Part shown: positions 1 to 7,205 of the stretch, in pieces
Position numbering within the stretch: the first letter of the stretch is position 1
Layout: every line of letters starts with the position of its first letter
NCBI GenBank assembly: GCA_031285485.1
Contig: JAITWC010000174.1
Coordinates: forward strand, 1 to 23,244
DNA length: 23,244 bases
Direction of reading: 5' to 3'
DNA from: Alistipes sp.
GTDB lineage: Bacteria > Bacteroidota > Bacteroidia > Bacteroidales > Rikenellaceae
The notes under the pieces: model-generated
What the model was told of the DNA's origin: nothing
The model's database searches: none
The model's input: the letters and a program-made list of their open reading frames with translations, nothing else
Program-made: the position numbers and the translations under genes

Positions 1-2
1 TA

Positions 3-86
3 TGGTACAACAAAATCAGAAGACACAAAGCTCTGAATAATATGACGATAGACGAGTTCTGGAACCTTAACAAAATATCGGCTTAA
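3..86 (+). pseudogene. 3' tail of an IS3-like (rve/DDE) transposase, cut by the window edge
   Basis: The plus frame from base 3 reads WYNKIRRHKALNNMTIDEFW and ends NLNKISA before TAA at 84-86. The pattern W-Y-N-x(3)-R-H-x-A-L-x(2)-M-T-x-(D/E)-E-F is the usual extreme C-terminus of rve-type DDE transposases such as the IS3 group, just after the catalytic Glu. Only 27 residues are in the window, so the family call is tentative and it cannot be said whether the gene is intact upstream. The stop codon falls inside the first of two 55-bp tandem copies that form the IS end. The sequence is AT-rich compared with the genes downstream, which fits a mobile element. Confidence 0.55.
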
Positions 87-171
87 CTTTTTGTGCGGCG
101 AAAGTTGGGAAATCCAGAACCTTAACAAAATATCGGCTTAACTTTTTGTGCGGAAAAAGTTGGGAAATCCA
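61..171 (+). repeat. Tandem 55-bp duplication of an IS right end
   Basis: Bases 61-115 and 116-170 are near-identical 55-bp units. They differ at the first base and at GCGGCGAAAG versus GCGGAAAAAG. Each holds the last transposase codons plus stop, then CTTTTTGTGCGG...AGTTGGGAAATCC. The outer edge reads ...AAATCCA, so the element would end in CA-3', the TG...CA termini usual for IS3-type elements (family knowledge). Immediately to the right lies the truncated hipS reading frame, so this is taken as the insertion junction. No matching left end is visible because it lies before the window. Confidence 0.6.
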
Positions 172-377
172 CACCCCTCGGAGAGCAGGTTGTAGAAATA
201 GGGGAACAGACGCTCCGACCGGTACTCCTGCCACGTTTTCGGCAGTGTCAGGCTCACCGCGGGCATTTCCGGGTCGGCGAAATAGCCGTCGTCATACCGA
301 AAAACATACTCGCTCGGAGAGAGTTCCGTAAGCTCTCCCGCCATAATGCCATTGTAAAAAACATCCGCTTTTCTCAT
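138..377 (-). pseudogene. hipS: HipS-like protein (HipA N-terminal subdomain), truncated by an IS end
   Basis: In Bacteroidetes HipBST-type modules the N-terminal subdomain of HipA is a separate small protein (HipS, about 100-110 residues) encoded between hipB and the kinase hipT. Residues 1-67 here (MRKADVFYNGIMAGELTELS... PYFYNLLSEG) match that family, with the typical F-x-Y-D and S-L-T-L-P-K-T segments. After LLSEG the frame runs into the IS end and adds about 12 foreign residues (CGFPNFFRTKS) before TAA at 138-140. About a third of the domain is missing and no hipT follows. The start overlaps the hipB stop as ATGA, so the two were translationally coupled. In the HipBST system HipS can act as the antitoxin; this remnant is probably non-functional. 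Confidence 0.72.
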
Positions 378-571
378 TGTCTGATGCCGATCCTGATCTC
401 CAATCCCAGTGTGTCGAGGATGCGCTGAAGCACCCGCAGCGATGGGTTCGCCTCGCCCCGTTCTATTTTCGTGAGCGTGTTTACGCCCACGCCCGCGATC
501 TCGGCGAGTTCACGTTGGGTTATGTTCAATATTCCGCGCCGCTCTTTTATGGCTTCACCTATCGTCTTCAT
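374..571 (-). CDS. hipB: HipB-like XRE antitoxin/repressor
   Basis: A 65-residue Cro/C1-type helix-turn-helix protein beginning MKTIGEAIKERRG. The HTH is at about residues 18-40 (TQRELAEIAGVGVNTLTKIE), followed by the RGEANPSLRVLQRILDTLGLEI signature typical of HipB. HipB represses its own operon and tunes toxin expression. The start at 571 is preferred over the longer frame from 640 because the extra residues do not resemble the family, and GGGG lies just upstream. It overlaps hipS by 4 bp. The promoter is flanked by a long perfect inverted repeat that is a good operator candidate. With the toxin gene lost, it may persist as a bare regulator. Confidence 0.82.
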   Translation of the reverse strand: MKTIGEAIKERRGILNITQRELAEIAGVGVNTLTKIERGEANPSLRVLQRILDTLGLEIRIGIRQ

Positions 572-581
572 AAAATCCCCG

Positions 582-646
582 TATGTTGTGATTTGAGGGC
601 AAATATAGAGTTTTATTTCTTGTTGACCTAACAAAATCACAACATA
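582..646. promoter_or_regulatory. hipB promoter enclosed by a 13-bp inverted repeat
   Basis: TATGTTGTGATTT at 582-594 is exactly mirrored by AAATCACAACATA at 634-646. Between the arms, on the minus strand, lies a Bacteroidetes-type -7 box TATATTTG (600-607), 28 bp from the hipB ATG. Arms on both sides of a promoter are the classic arrangement for an autorepressor such as HipB. That HipB binds here is inferred. Confidence 0.65.
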
Positions 647-655
647 TTGCGATTC

Positions 656-1060
656 TTACACATATTTCCCAATGTCGAACTCCGCCACGGGGTTCTTTCT
701 CTTCAGCGGGAACCCGTCCCCGTCGAGACACTCTTTGAGCAGGGTGTCGATGGCGTCGGCGCCGCAAACCTCGCGGACGATGAAATCGAGTATCTCCGTG
801 CCCTGAATGTCGTAGAGGGTTTTGGCCGCTTTTGTGCGCCGGGCCTCGTTTCGCGTATCTGTGACCAACACCTCGACCGCGTCCGACAACTCCTCATAGC
901 TTACTCCCGACGACACACCCCCGTCGCCGAGCGGCGGCTCATCCCCGTACAGGTCATCGTCAGAAGGCATCTCCGACGATTCTGGACTTTCGACGTCCTC
1001 CGCCGCCACAGGTTCGTCGCGACCGATAAACCCTGTCGGTTCAAGGTCGGTGCCGGCCAC
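656..1060 (-). CDS. Acidic protein of unknown function
   Basis: A 134-residue frame from a GTG start. I do not recognise the family. Residues 1-55 are acidic and low in complexity (EDVESPESSEMPSDDD...), probably disordered. The rest looks folded and mostly helical (EELSDAVEVLVTDTRNEARRTKAAKTLYDI... ILDFIVREVCGADAIDTLLKE), ending in LKRKNPVAEFDIGKYV. The frame stays open upstream of the GTG through the IS-end-like fragment to a stop near 1123, so the true 5' end is uncertain and the gene may be a 3' piece of something larger. It ends 10 bp before the upstream arm of the hipB operator. Function unknown. Confidence 0.5.
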   Translation of the reverse strand: MAGTDLEPTGFIGRDEPVAAEDVESPESSEMPSDDDLYGDEPPLGDGGVSSGVSYEELSDAVEVLVTDTRNEARRTKAAKTLYDIQGTEILDFIVREVCGADAIDTLLKECLDGDGFPLKRKNPVAEFDIGKYV

Positions 1061-1086
1061 GGGCTGCGACGCGGCCCTGCGCGGAT

Positions 1087-1114
1087 CTTTGTGCGGCGAA
1101 AGTTTGGAAATCCA
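1087..1114 (+). repeat. Solitary 28-bp IS-end-like fragment
   Basis: CTTTGTGCGGCGAAAGTTTG followed by GAAATCCA closely repeats the terminus of the element at 61-171, in the same orientation, matching the first copy except for one T/G change and a shorter T-run. No transposase sequence accompanies it. It reads as an end left behind by a lost IS, or as the inverted end of a relative that shares only terminal repeats. Confidence 0.5.
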
Positions 1115-1213
1115 GTTCGCTCACGCCGCCGTTTTTTCGAGGCGGCGGCCACGCCCGCTAAACCGAACCTGTCTGGGCATCGGCGATAAGGTGTCGATTC
1201 AGATCATCCGAAC

Positions 1214-1295
1214 CTCCGGACGGAACGCCGCAGATCGCGGGAGGGTTTCCGGAACTCCGGACGGAACGCCGCAGGTCGCGGGACGACCTCCCGCA
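1214..1295. repeat. 41-bp tandem array D (2 units)
   Basis: Units begin CTCCGGACGGAACGCCGCAG/A at 1214 and 1255, exactly 41 bp apart. The first 29 bases differ at one position and the last 12 have diverged. GCGGGA (1278-1283) and TCCCGC (1289-1294) form a small hairpin. The array lies between the stop of the outer-membrane protein gene and the start of the acidic protein gene, both on the minus strand. Confidence 0.7.
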
Positions 1296-1335
1296 AGGCA
1301 AACTTCCGCCCGGCGCGGCGGATTGGCGGGCCGGA

Positions 1336-1968
1336 TCAGTAAGTGTCGTAGTAATCTTCGTAGATGCGGGCCTTGCGACGCCAGAAACGGGGGTTGAGGG
1401 TCATCGAGACCCCGAAACGGTGGTGGCCCAGCCAGCGGGTCAATTCGTTGCGCACGAAAAGGCTGTATCCATAGTACAACTCCACCCTGACGAACGACAG
1501 CATCAGCCGCGGGGTGACGAGCACGGCGCCGGCGCCGCCGTCGGTGTAGCAGGAAACCTCGCCGCCGAAAGCCATCCCGAGGATCGGCGTCGAACGGATG
1601 TATTCGATCCCCGCCTTGCCGCCCCACAGCGGTTCGCGATTCATCATGATCTCGCCCGAGACGTATGGCCTGATGTTGTCGTAGCCGAACGACACGAACT
1701 CGCTCGCCCCCGTGTAGCCGATCCGGTAGAAGTCGAGCCCGAGTCCCGCCTCGGCAAAGAGGCCCTTCTGCACCGCGAGCCCGAAACGGGGCGTGACACC
1801 AGTGAACCGGTGCAGCACCCTTTCGCCGGGCTGGCCGGCGATCGCCTCGGCCAGCTCCCCGAACAGCACACCGGGAGTTTCGTCGGCGTGATCGTGACCG
1901 TGGCCGTGCTGGGCGAATCCCGCAAAGCGCACCGGCAGCAGGCAGAACAACAGAATTATACGCTTCAT
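1336..1968 (-). CDS. Outer-membrane beta-barrel protein, histidine-rich N-terminus
   Basis: A 210-residue protein with a signal peptide (MKRIILLFCLLPVRFAGFAQ) and then a His/Asp cluster, HGHGHDHADE, at about residues 21-30. The body alternates aromatic and small residues in the manner of a small beta-barrel (GLFAEAGLGLDFYRIGYT, VRVELYYGYSLFV). It ends in an aromatic residue (DYYDTY), which is usual for barrels. It probably sits in the outer membrane; the substrate is unknown. The His cluster could bind Zn, Ni or Cu, but that is only a guess. The start at 1968 was chosen for the signal peptide. A -7 box TATTTTTG (1974-1981) lies only 5 bp before the ATG, so the mRNA is probably leaderless. It is transcribed divergently from the AddB-like gene. 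Confidence 0.65.
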   Translation of the reverse strand: MKRIILLFCLLPVRFAGFAQHGHGHDHADETPGVLFGELAEAIAGQPGERVLHRFTGVTPRFGLAVQKGLFAEAGLGLDFYRIGYTGASEFVSFGYDNIRPYVSGEIMMNREPLWGGKAGIEYIRSTPILGMAFGGEVSCYTDGGAGAVLVTPRLMLSFVRVELYYGYSLFVRNELTRWLGHHRFGVSMTLNPRFWRRKARIYEDYYDTY

Positions 1969-1973
1969 GCCTG

Positions 1974-1981
1974 CAAAAATA
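1974..1981 (-). promoter_or_regulatory. -7 box of the outer-membrane protein gene
   Basis: TATTTTTG on the minus strand fits the Bacteroidetes TAnnTTTG consensus. It ends 5 bp before the ATG, so the predicted transcription start is at or next to the start codon. Confidence 0.55.
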
Positions 1982-2008
1982 GAAAAAAACATGTTACCTT
2001 CGCCCCTC

Positions 2009-2036
2009 GCATGGATGGTTTTGCATGGATGGTTTT
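2009..2036 (+). repeat. 14-bp perfect tandem duplication over the AddB-like start
   Basis: GCATGGATGGTTTT occurs twice without a gap (2009-2022 and 2023-2036). The second copy carries the used start (ATG 2025). The first carries ATG 2011, which opens a ten-codon frame (MDGFAWMVF, stop at 2038-2040) overlapping the main gene out of frame. A weak -7 box TACCTTCG is at 1995-2002. Confidence 0.75.
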
Positions 2037-4829
2037 CTGAGTCAGGTGGCGGCCGACCTTTGGGAGCGGTATGGCGACGGGGTGTCGCGACTGAGCGTGG
2101 TATTTCCCTCGCGCCGGGCGTCGCTGTTTTTCGGCGAGGCGCTGGCGGGGCTGATCGACCGGCCGATGTGGCAACCCGCCGCGGTAACGGTCGACGAGAT
2201 TGCGTCCGAACTGTCGGGACTCGCGGTGGGCGACCGGCTGCGGCTCGTCACGGAACTGTATAAGGTGTGGGTCGAGGCGCACCCGACCGACGATTTCGAC
2301 TCGTTCTACTTCTGGGGTGAACTGCTGCTGGGCGACTTCGACTCGGTGGATAAATATCTGGTCGACGCCGACGCGCTGTTCTCCAATCTTGTCGACCTCC
2401 ACGAGTTGGACTTCCTTTTCGAGATGGAGCCCGGTCAGCGCGAGGCCATCGAACGATTCTGGGGCTCTTTCGGGAGCGCGGGGGCGGGTGGCGGCGACGG
2501 CGGCTCACCCGAACAGCGCGATTTTCTGCGGGTGTGGCGCACCCTCGGGCCGGTGTACCATCGTTTCCGGGAGCGGCTCCGCGGGTCGGGTGTCGCCTAC
2601 CAGGGCATGGTCTACCGCGAGGCCGCGGAGAGGATCGCGGCAGGCACGGCGGCGGAGATTCCCGAGCGTCGTTATGTCGTGGCCGGGTTCAACGCCCTGA
2701 GCCGCTGCGAGCAGGCGATCTTCGAACACCTGCGCGCCCGTTGCAGGGTCGACTTCTATTGGGACTCGGACGACTATTTTACGAACGACCACGGCCAGGA
2801 GGCGGGACGCTTCATGCGCGACGATTTGCGACGATTCCCCTCCGCGGGCCGCTTGCGGGGAGGGCACAAAAACTTCGAGCGACCCAAGATCATCCGCTCC
2901 GTCGCCACCGCCTCCGACGTGTTGCAGTGCAAGTGGGCGGGCGAGGCGCTCGCGGCGTTGACTCGCGAAACAGGAAAAGTGCCGGACCGCGAGACGGCGG
3001 TGGTGCTGTGCGACGAGAGCCTGCTCACGCCGCTGTTGTGGTCGATGCCGCCCGAAGTCGACGCCATCAACATCACGATGGGTTACCCGTTGCGAATAGA
3101 CCCGGCCTACACATTCGTCGAACGCCTCATCGAACTGCAAAACCGCCGTCGCGGTTCCACATTCTACCACAGCGACGTCGAGGGACTGTTGCGCCATCCA
3201 TACCTCGTGGGCGAGAGGGCCGAGGATTCCGGGCGTGCGGTGATCCCCGACTTCGTCTACATAAACGCATCGAGGCTTCACAATTCGCCGCTTTTCGCAA
3301 AGATATTCGCCTCGCCGGATGGTTGGCGTGAGGTGTCGGACTATCTCGTCGACATACTTTCGGAGGTTGGCCGGCGACCCGCACCCGAACAGCCGGGTGC
3401 GACGCACATCCAGTTTTTCACAACCATCGCCGAGCATATCCGCCGCCTCGCCGCCTCGCTTGAGGGGTGCGCCATCGACCTGTCGACCAAAACCTACGCC
3501 CGCCTGTTGAGGCGATCGCTCCAGTCGGTGACGATCCCATTCGAGGGCGAACCTCTGGAGGGGGTGCAGGTGATGGGCATTCTGGAGACGCGGGCGCTCG
3601 ACTTCGACAACATCATCTTCCTGTCGGCGGGCGACTCCGCCATGCCAGGCAGTCTGGTGGGTGCGCCGTCGTTCATTCCCCACAACCTGAAGGCGGCATA
3701 CGGACTCCCCACGCCAGAACACCACGAGGGGGTTTACGCCTACCACTTCATGCGCCTCGTGTCGCGCGCCAGTCGGATCGACGCCGTGTGGTCGCGCACC
3801 GCCGATGACCGCACCGCCGGATCGCCGAGCCGCTACCTGCTGCAACTCGACTACGAATCGCCCCACGAGGTGGAGCATCTTTCGGTGGGCGTCGACGTCA
3901 ACATGTCGCCTCCGGAGTCGATCGAGGTGGCGAAACAAGGGACGGTGATGGAGGCGTTGAATGAATTTCTCGCCCACACCCGCACCATCTCGCCGTCGTT
4001 GCTGTTCACCCACACCGAGTGCCCGCTGAAGTTCTACTTCCGCGGCGTGGCGCGCCTGCGACCCGAGGAGGTGGTGGTCGAGGAGATCGACGGCGCGCTC
4101 TTGGGCAGCATTCTCCATCGCGCCATGCAGTTGCTCTACGCGCCGCTCGTTGGGGTTCGCGACCCGCGCGCGATGATCGGGGCGTTGGTCGGCTCGTCCG
4201 AGGTGGAGCGTTCGGTGACGGCGGCCGTCGCGGAGCTGTGTCCCGAAGGCGAGGGGAGTGGCCCCGAGAATTGGGGCGGCTCGATATTGCTGGCCCACAA
4301 AACCATAAAGAGATATATAGAACGCGGCATACTTCCCTGCGACGCCTCGTCGCCCGATCCGTTCACCGTCGACGGGCTTGAGCGGAGGGTCTCCACCCGG
4401 TTCGTGTTCGACAACGACGCAACGGCAACCCCCCGGAGCGTCCTCTTTTCGGGAATTGCCGACCGTGTCGACCGCCTCCCCGACGGCTCGCTGCGGGTGG
4501 TGGACTACAAGACCGGCAACCCGAAGAACAACGCCTCGGCGCTCCAGCAGATGGGCCTCTACGCCATGATGCTCGGGGGCGGCGGCACCGGCGTGAGCGT
4601 CCCCGTCACCCCCGTCCTATATTACGTGCGCGACATGTCGAAACCAGGCGGCGAGGGCGACGCTCCGCGGTCGGGAATGCAACAGGTCGACGTCCACCGC
4701 GGGGAGGGCTTCGAGGAGGAGCTCCGCGCCACCCTCGGCACGCTGTTCGACCACGCCACACCCTTCACCCAAACCCCCGATCCACGCCCCTGCGAATGGT
4801 GCGACTTCCGCACTATCTGCCGCCGTTAG
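2025..4829 (+). CDS. AddB-like PD-(D/E)XK nuclease of a double-strand-break repair complex
   Basis: A 934-residue protein of the AddB/RexB-like group. The N-terminal part is a UvrD-like fold without a readable Walker A (VVFPSRRASLFFGEAL in its place), so it is probably an inactive helicase. The C-terminal nuclease begins at about residue 660. GIADRVDRLPDG (about 811) and VVDYKTG (about 826-832) supply the catalytic D...DYK residues, and QMGLYAMML is the following QxxxY helix. C666, C923, C926 and C932 (C...CxxCx5C) match the [4Fe-4S] staple of AddB. AddAB-type enzymes resect broken ends for RecA loading. The expected AddA helicase-nuclease is not next to it here and must lie elsewhere. The start is chosen by protein similarity; an out-of-frame ATG lies 14 bp upstream. 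Confidence 0.82.
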   Translation: MDGFLSQVAADLWERYGDGVSRLSVVFPSRRASLFFGEALAGLIDRPMWQPAAVTVDEIASELSGLAVGDRLRLVTELYKVWVEAHPTDDFDSFYFWGELLLGDFDSVDKYLVDADALFSNLVDLHELDFLFEMEPGQREAIERFWGSFGSAGAGGGDGGSPEQRDFLRVWRTLGPVYHRFRERLRGSGVAYQGMVYREAAERIAAGTAAEIPERRYVVAGFNALSRCEQAIFEHLRARCRVDFYWDSDDYFTNDHGQEAGRFMRDDLRRFPSAGRLRGGHKNFERPKIIRSVATASDVLQCKWAGEALAALTRETGKVPDRETAVVLCDESLLTPLLWSMPPEVDAINITMGYPLRIDPAYTFVERLIELQNRRRGSTFYHSDVEGLLRHPYLVGERAEDSGRAVIPDFVYINASRLHNSPLFAKIFASPDGWREVSDYLVDILSEVGRRPAPEQPGATHIQFFTTIAEHIRRLAASLEGCAIDLSTKTYARLLRRSLQSVTIPFEGEPLEGVQVMGILETRALDFDNIIFLSAGDSAMPGSLVGAPSFIPHNLKAAYGLPTPEHHEGVYAYHFMRLVSRASRIDAVWSRTADDRTAGSPSRYLLQLDYESPHEVEHLSVGVDVNMSPPESIEVAKQGTVMEALNEFLAHTRTISPSLLFTHTECPLKFYFRGVARLRPEEVVVEEIDGALLGSILHRAMQLLYAPLVGVRDPRAMIGALVGSSEVERSVTAAVAELCPEGEGSGPENWGGSILLAHKTIKRYIERGILPCDASSPDPFTVDGLERRVSTRFVFDNDATATPRSVLFSGIADRVDRLPDGSLRVVDYKTGNPKNNASALQQMGLYAMMLGGGGTGVSVPVTPVLYYVRDMSKPGGEGDAPRSGMQQVDVHRGEGFEEELRATLGTLFDHATPFTQTPDPRPCEWCDFRTICRR

Positions 4830-4844
4830 AATCCGAAATAGTTG

Positions 4845-4852
4845 TATATTTG
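4845..4852 (+). promoter_or_regulatory. -7 box before the SulP transporter
   Basis: TATATTTG fits TAnnTTTG. It lies just after the nuclease stop and 25 bp before the transporter ATG. The -33 element would fall over the 3' end of the nuclease gene, so the transporter may have its own promoter. Confidence 0.6.
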
Positions 4853-4876
4853 CGGCCTCTATTCATATTCGACGTT

Positions 4877-6574
4877 ATGAAAAACGAGTTCAAAGATATC
4901 TTCCGGCCGAAACTGTTCGACACGTTTCGGGAGGGTTACTCAAGACAGAAACTTACGGCCGACATCATGTCGGGCATCATAGTGGGGATCGTGGCGCTGC
5001 CATTGGCCATCGCCTTCGGTATCGCCAGCGGCGTCACCCCCGAGAAAGGGCTCATCACCGCGGTCATAGCGGGGTTCATAATCTCGTTTCTGGGCGGTTC
5101 GAAGACCCAGATCGGCGGCCCGACCGGAGCGTTCATCGTGATCGTCTACGGCATCGTGCAGCAGTTCGGCACGAGCGGCCTGATCGTGGCCACCATCATG
5201 GCGGGCGTTATGCTCGTGGGGATGGGGCTGCTTAGGTTCGGGGCGATCATCCGGTTCATTCCATATCCGGTGGTCGTGGGGTTCACCAGCGGTATCGCTC
5301 TCACCATCTTTGCCACCCAGATCAACGACCTGCTGGGCCTCGGCATTGCCGACGTGCCGGCCGACTTCATCGACAAGTGGGCGGTCTACGGCCACAGCAT
5401 CGCCTCGTTCAACCTCCGGGCGTTCGGTATAGGCGCTCTCACCGTCGCGATAATCGTGCTGATGCCGCGCTTGTCAAAAAAGATTCCCGGCTCGCTCGTG
5501 GCCATAGTGCTGATGACGTTGGTGGTGTGGCTGCTCAAACGTTTCACCGGTTTTGGCGCGGGCATCGAGACCATCGGCGACCGTTTCGCGTTGGGCGCCA
5601 TGAGCATCTCGGCCGAGGCGCCGCGGGTAGACTTCAACATGATCCGCACGCTGCTGCCCGCCGCCTTCACCATCGCCATGTTGGGCGCGATCGAGTCGCT
5701 GCTGAGTGCCACCGTGGCCGACGGCGCGACGGGCGACCGCCACAACTCCAACACCGAACTCATCGCCCAGGGCATTGCCAACGTCGTGACGCCATTCTTC
5801 GGCGGCATTCCCGCCACCGGCGCCATAGCCCGCACCATGACCAATATCAACAACGGCGGCCGCTCGCCCGTTGCGGGCATTGTCCACGCCGTGGTGCTGC
5901 TGCTCATCATGCTCTTTCTGGGTGGCCTGACGCGCCACATTCCCATGTCGTGCCTCGCGGGTGTGCTGGTGGTGGTTGCCTACAACATGAGCGAGTGGAG
6001 ACAGTTCCGGTCGCTCGTGCGCGGAGAGAGGGCCGGTGCAGCGGTTCTCGGGGCGACATTCCTGCTGACGGTGATATTCGACCTTACCATCGCCATTGAG
6101 ATCGGGCTGCTGCTGGCGGCGGTGCTGTTCCTCAAACGCATCTCGGAGGTGTCGACCGTGTCGCGGTTCGGCCGCGAGGTGGCCGGGGCGGAATATGTCG
6201 AGGGGAGCGTCGACACCGACAAACTCACCCTGCCCGCCGGGGTAGAGGTCTACGAGATCGAGGGGCCGTTCTTTTTCGGCGTGGCGGGCAAGTTCGACGA
6301 GGTGATGAAAAACATCGGCGAAAAACCGCGGGTCAGGATAGTGCGAATGCGTAAGGTACCGTTCGTCGACTCCACCGGTGCGCACAACCTCGCCGGTCTG
6401 GTACGCCGTTCGCAGCGCGAGGGGATCACGGTGCTGCTCTCGGGTGTGAACGACAGTGTGCGCGAAACGCTGCACCGCACGGGCATCGAGACCCTCGTCG
6501 GCCCCGACAACGTGTTGCCTCACATCGACGCGGCTCTCGCGCGTGCAGCCCGGTTGGTCGAAAGCGGTTTGTAG
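4877..6574 (+). CDS. SulP (SLC26) family anion transporter with STAS domain
   Basis: A 565-residue inner-membrane protein beginning MKNEFKDIFRPKLFDTF. The membrane domain (about residues 30-430) has the SulP features: SGIIVGIVALPLAIAFGIASG near the start, GGPTGAFIVIVYGIV, then ATGAIARTMTNINNGGRSPVAGI. A cytoplasmic STAS domain follows at about 455-555 (VYEIEGPFFFGVAGKFDEVM... VRMRKVPFVDSTGAHNLAGLV), including the conserved DSTG segment. Members carry sulfate, bicarbonate or dicarboxylates with H+ or Na+; the substrate cannot be told from sequence, and no sulfur- or carbon-concentrating genes are nearby. The start at 4877 rather than 4796 is chosen because the longer frame overlaps the nuclease end and adds non-family sequence. 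Confidence 0.88.
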   Translation: MKNEFKDIFRPKLFDTFREGYSRQKLTADIMSGIIVGIVALPLAIAFGIASGVTPEKGLITAVIAGFIISFLGGSKTQIGGPTGAFIVIVYGIVQQFGTSGLIVATIMAGVMLVGMGLLRFGAIIRFIPYPVVVGFTSGIALTIFATQINDLLGLGIADVPADFIDKWAVYGHSIASFNLRAFGIGALTVAIIVLMPRLSKKIPGSLVAIVLMTLVVWLLKRFTGFGAGIETIGDRFALGAMSISAEAPRVDFNMIRTLLPAAFTIAMLGAIESLLSATVADGATGDRHNSNTELIAQGIANVVTPFFGGIPATGAIARTMTNINNGGRSPVAGIVHAVVLLLIMLFLGGLTRHIPMSCLAGVLVVVAYNMSEWRQFRSLVRGERAGAAVLGATFLLTVIFDLTIAIEIGLLLAAVLFLKRISEVSTVSRFGREVAGAEYVEGSVDTDKLTLPAGVEVYEIEGPFFFGVAGKFDEVMKNIGEKPRVRIVRMRKVPFVDSTGAHNLAGLVRRSQREGITVLLSGVNDSVRETLHRTGIETLVGPDNVLPHIDAALARAARLVESGL

Positions 6575-6604
6575 ACGGAACGGGCAAGAGATTTCGCGGG
6601 AAAT

Positions 6605-6635
6605 TTTGCGGTTATCTCAAGTTGCGCTATATTTG
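6605..6635 (+). promoter_or_regulatory. Ferredoxin promoter (-33 TTTG, -7 TATATTTG)
   Basis: TTTG at 6605-6608 and TATATTTG at 6628-6635 are separated by 19 bp, a close match to the Bacteroidetes primary sigma consensus. The ATG is 34 bp downstream. Confidence 0.75.
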
Positions 6636-6669
6636 CAGACCACATTTAAAAATACAAAACCGAAAAACA

Positions 6670-6840
6670 ATGGCTTACAAAATCAATCCCGATCTGTGCA
6701 CCGCCTGCGGTACCTGTATCGACGAATGCCCGGTAGAGGCGATCTCGGCCGGCGATGTTTATGTGATCGACGGCTCGGCCTGCATCGACTGCGGCGCCTG
6801 CTCGGGCGCCTGCCCCTCGGACGCCATCAGCGCCGAGTAA
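6670..6840 (+). CDS. 2[4Fe-4S] ferredoxin
   Basis: A 56-residue bacterial-type ferredoxin starting MAYKINPDLC. Two CxxCxxCxxxCP motifs are visible: CTACGTCIDECP (about residues 10-21) and CIDCGACSGACP (about 39-50). Each supplies three ligands to one cluster and one to the other. It is a small cytoplasmic electron carrier, in anaerobes typically serving pyruvate:ferredoxin oxidoreductase, hydrogenases and radical-SAM enzymes. The length is normal for the family. It stands alone between its own promoter and an intrinsic terminator that begins right after the stop, so it is monocistronic. A radical-SAM gene (mqnC) follows, but that adjacency is not shown to be functional. Confidence 0.93.
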   Translation: MAYKINPDLCTACGTCIDECPVEAISAGDVYVIDGSACIDCGACSGACPSDAISAE

Positions 6841-6870
6841 AAGAAGCCCTCCACCCGGAGGGCTTCTTTA
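6841..6870 (+). terminator. Intrinsic terminator after the ferredoxin gene
   Basis: AAGAAGCCCTCC (6841-6852) pairs perfectly with GGAGGGCTTCTT (6857-6868) around an ACCC loop, starting at the first base after the stop codon. The A-rich and T-rich flanks would let it work in both directions. Confidence 0.9.
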
Positions 6871-6899
6871 GTTACGGTTTTCATGCGTTGTGTTTATCG

Positions 6900-7120
6900 T
6901 CTCGACCCCACCGTTCAGAAATTCGACCATGTGTTTATCGTCTCGACTGCACCGTTCATGCACTCTACCACGGGTTCAGTGTCTCGACTGCACCGTTCAA
7001 GCATTCTACCGCGAGTTTATCGTCTCGACTGCACCGTTCATGCATTCTACCACGAATTTAGCGTATCGACCGCACCGTTCAGATATTCTACATGTTTGTT
7101 CAGTGTCTCGACGGAACTGT
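6900..7120. repeat. 41-bp tandem array A (5 units plus a degenerate sixth)
   Basis: TCTCGAC (TATCGAC in unit 5) occurs at 6900, 6941, 6982, 7023 and 7064, each step exactly 41 bp. A degenerate sixth unit begins at 7106 after a 42-bp step. CACCGTTCA is invariant in the first five units, while the rest drifts by substitution without indels. The array follows the ferredoxin terminator and precedes the mqnC promoter in the 365-bp gap 6841-7205, which holds no gene. The period is not a multiple of three and the frames encode only repetitive peptides. Confidence 0.9.
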
Positions 7121-7170
7121 GCGCGGGGAGCACCGCCGGACAGACGCCCGCGGCTGCAAAAACCACTCCC

Positions 7171-7201
7171 TTGTTCTTTGTACGGCGAATATCTATCTTT
7201 G
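7171..7201 (+). promoter_or_regulatory. mqnC promoter
   Basis: TTGT at 7171-7174 and TATCTTTG at 7194-7201 are 19 bp apart. The box ends 4 bp before the ATG at 7206, so transcription should begin at about the start codon, predicting a leaderless mRNA. Confidence 0.65.
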
Positions 7202-7205
7202 CGCC

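Noticed and set aside
1124..1147. CGCCGCC/GGCGGCG hairpin as a terminator
   Set aside because: The T-run is in the loop rather than after the stem, and it lies in the eroded area without a clear gene end next to it.
2505..4298. 597-residue minus-strand frame
   Set aside because: Antisense to the AddB-like gene, rich in His/Arg/Gly, no recognisable domain.
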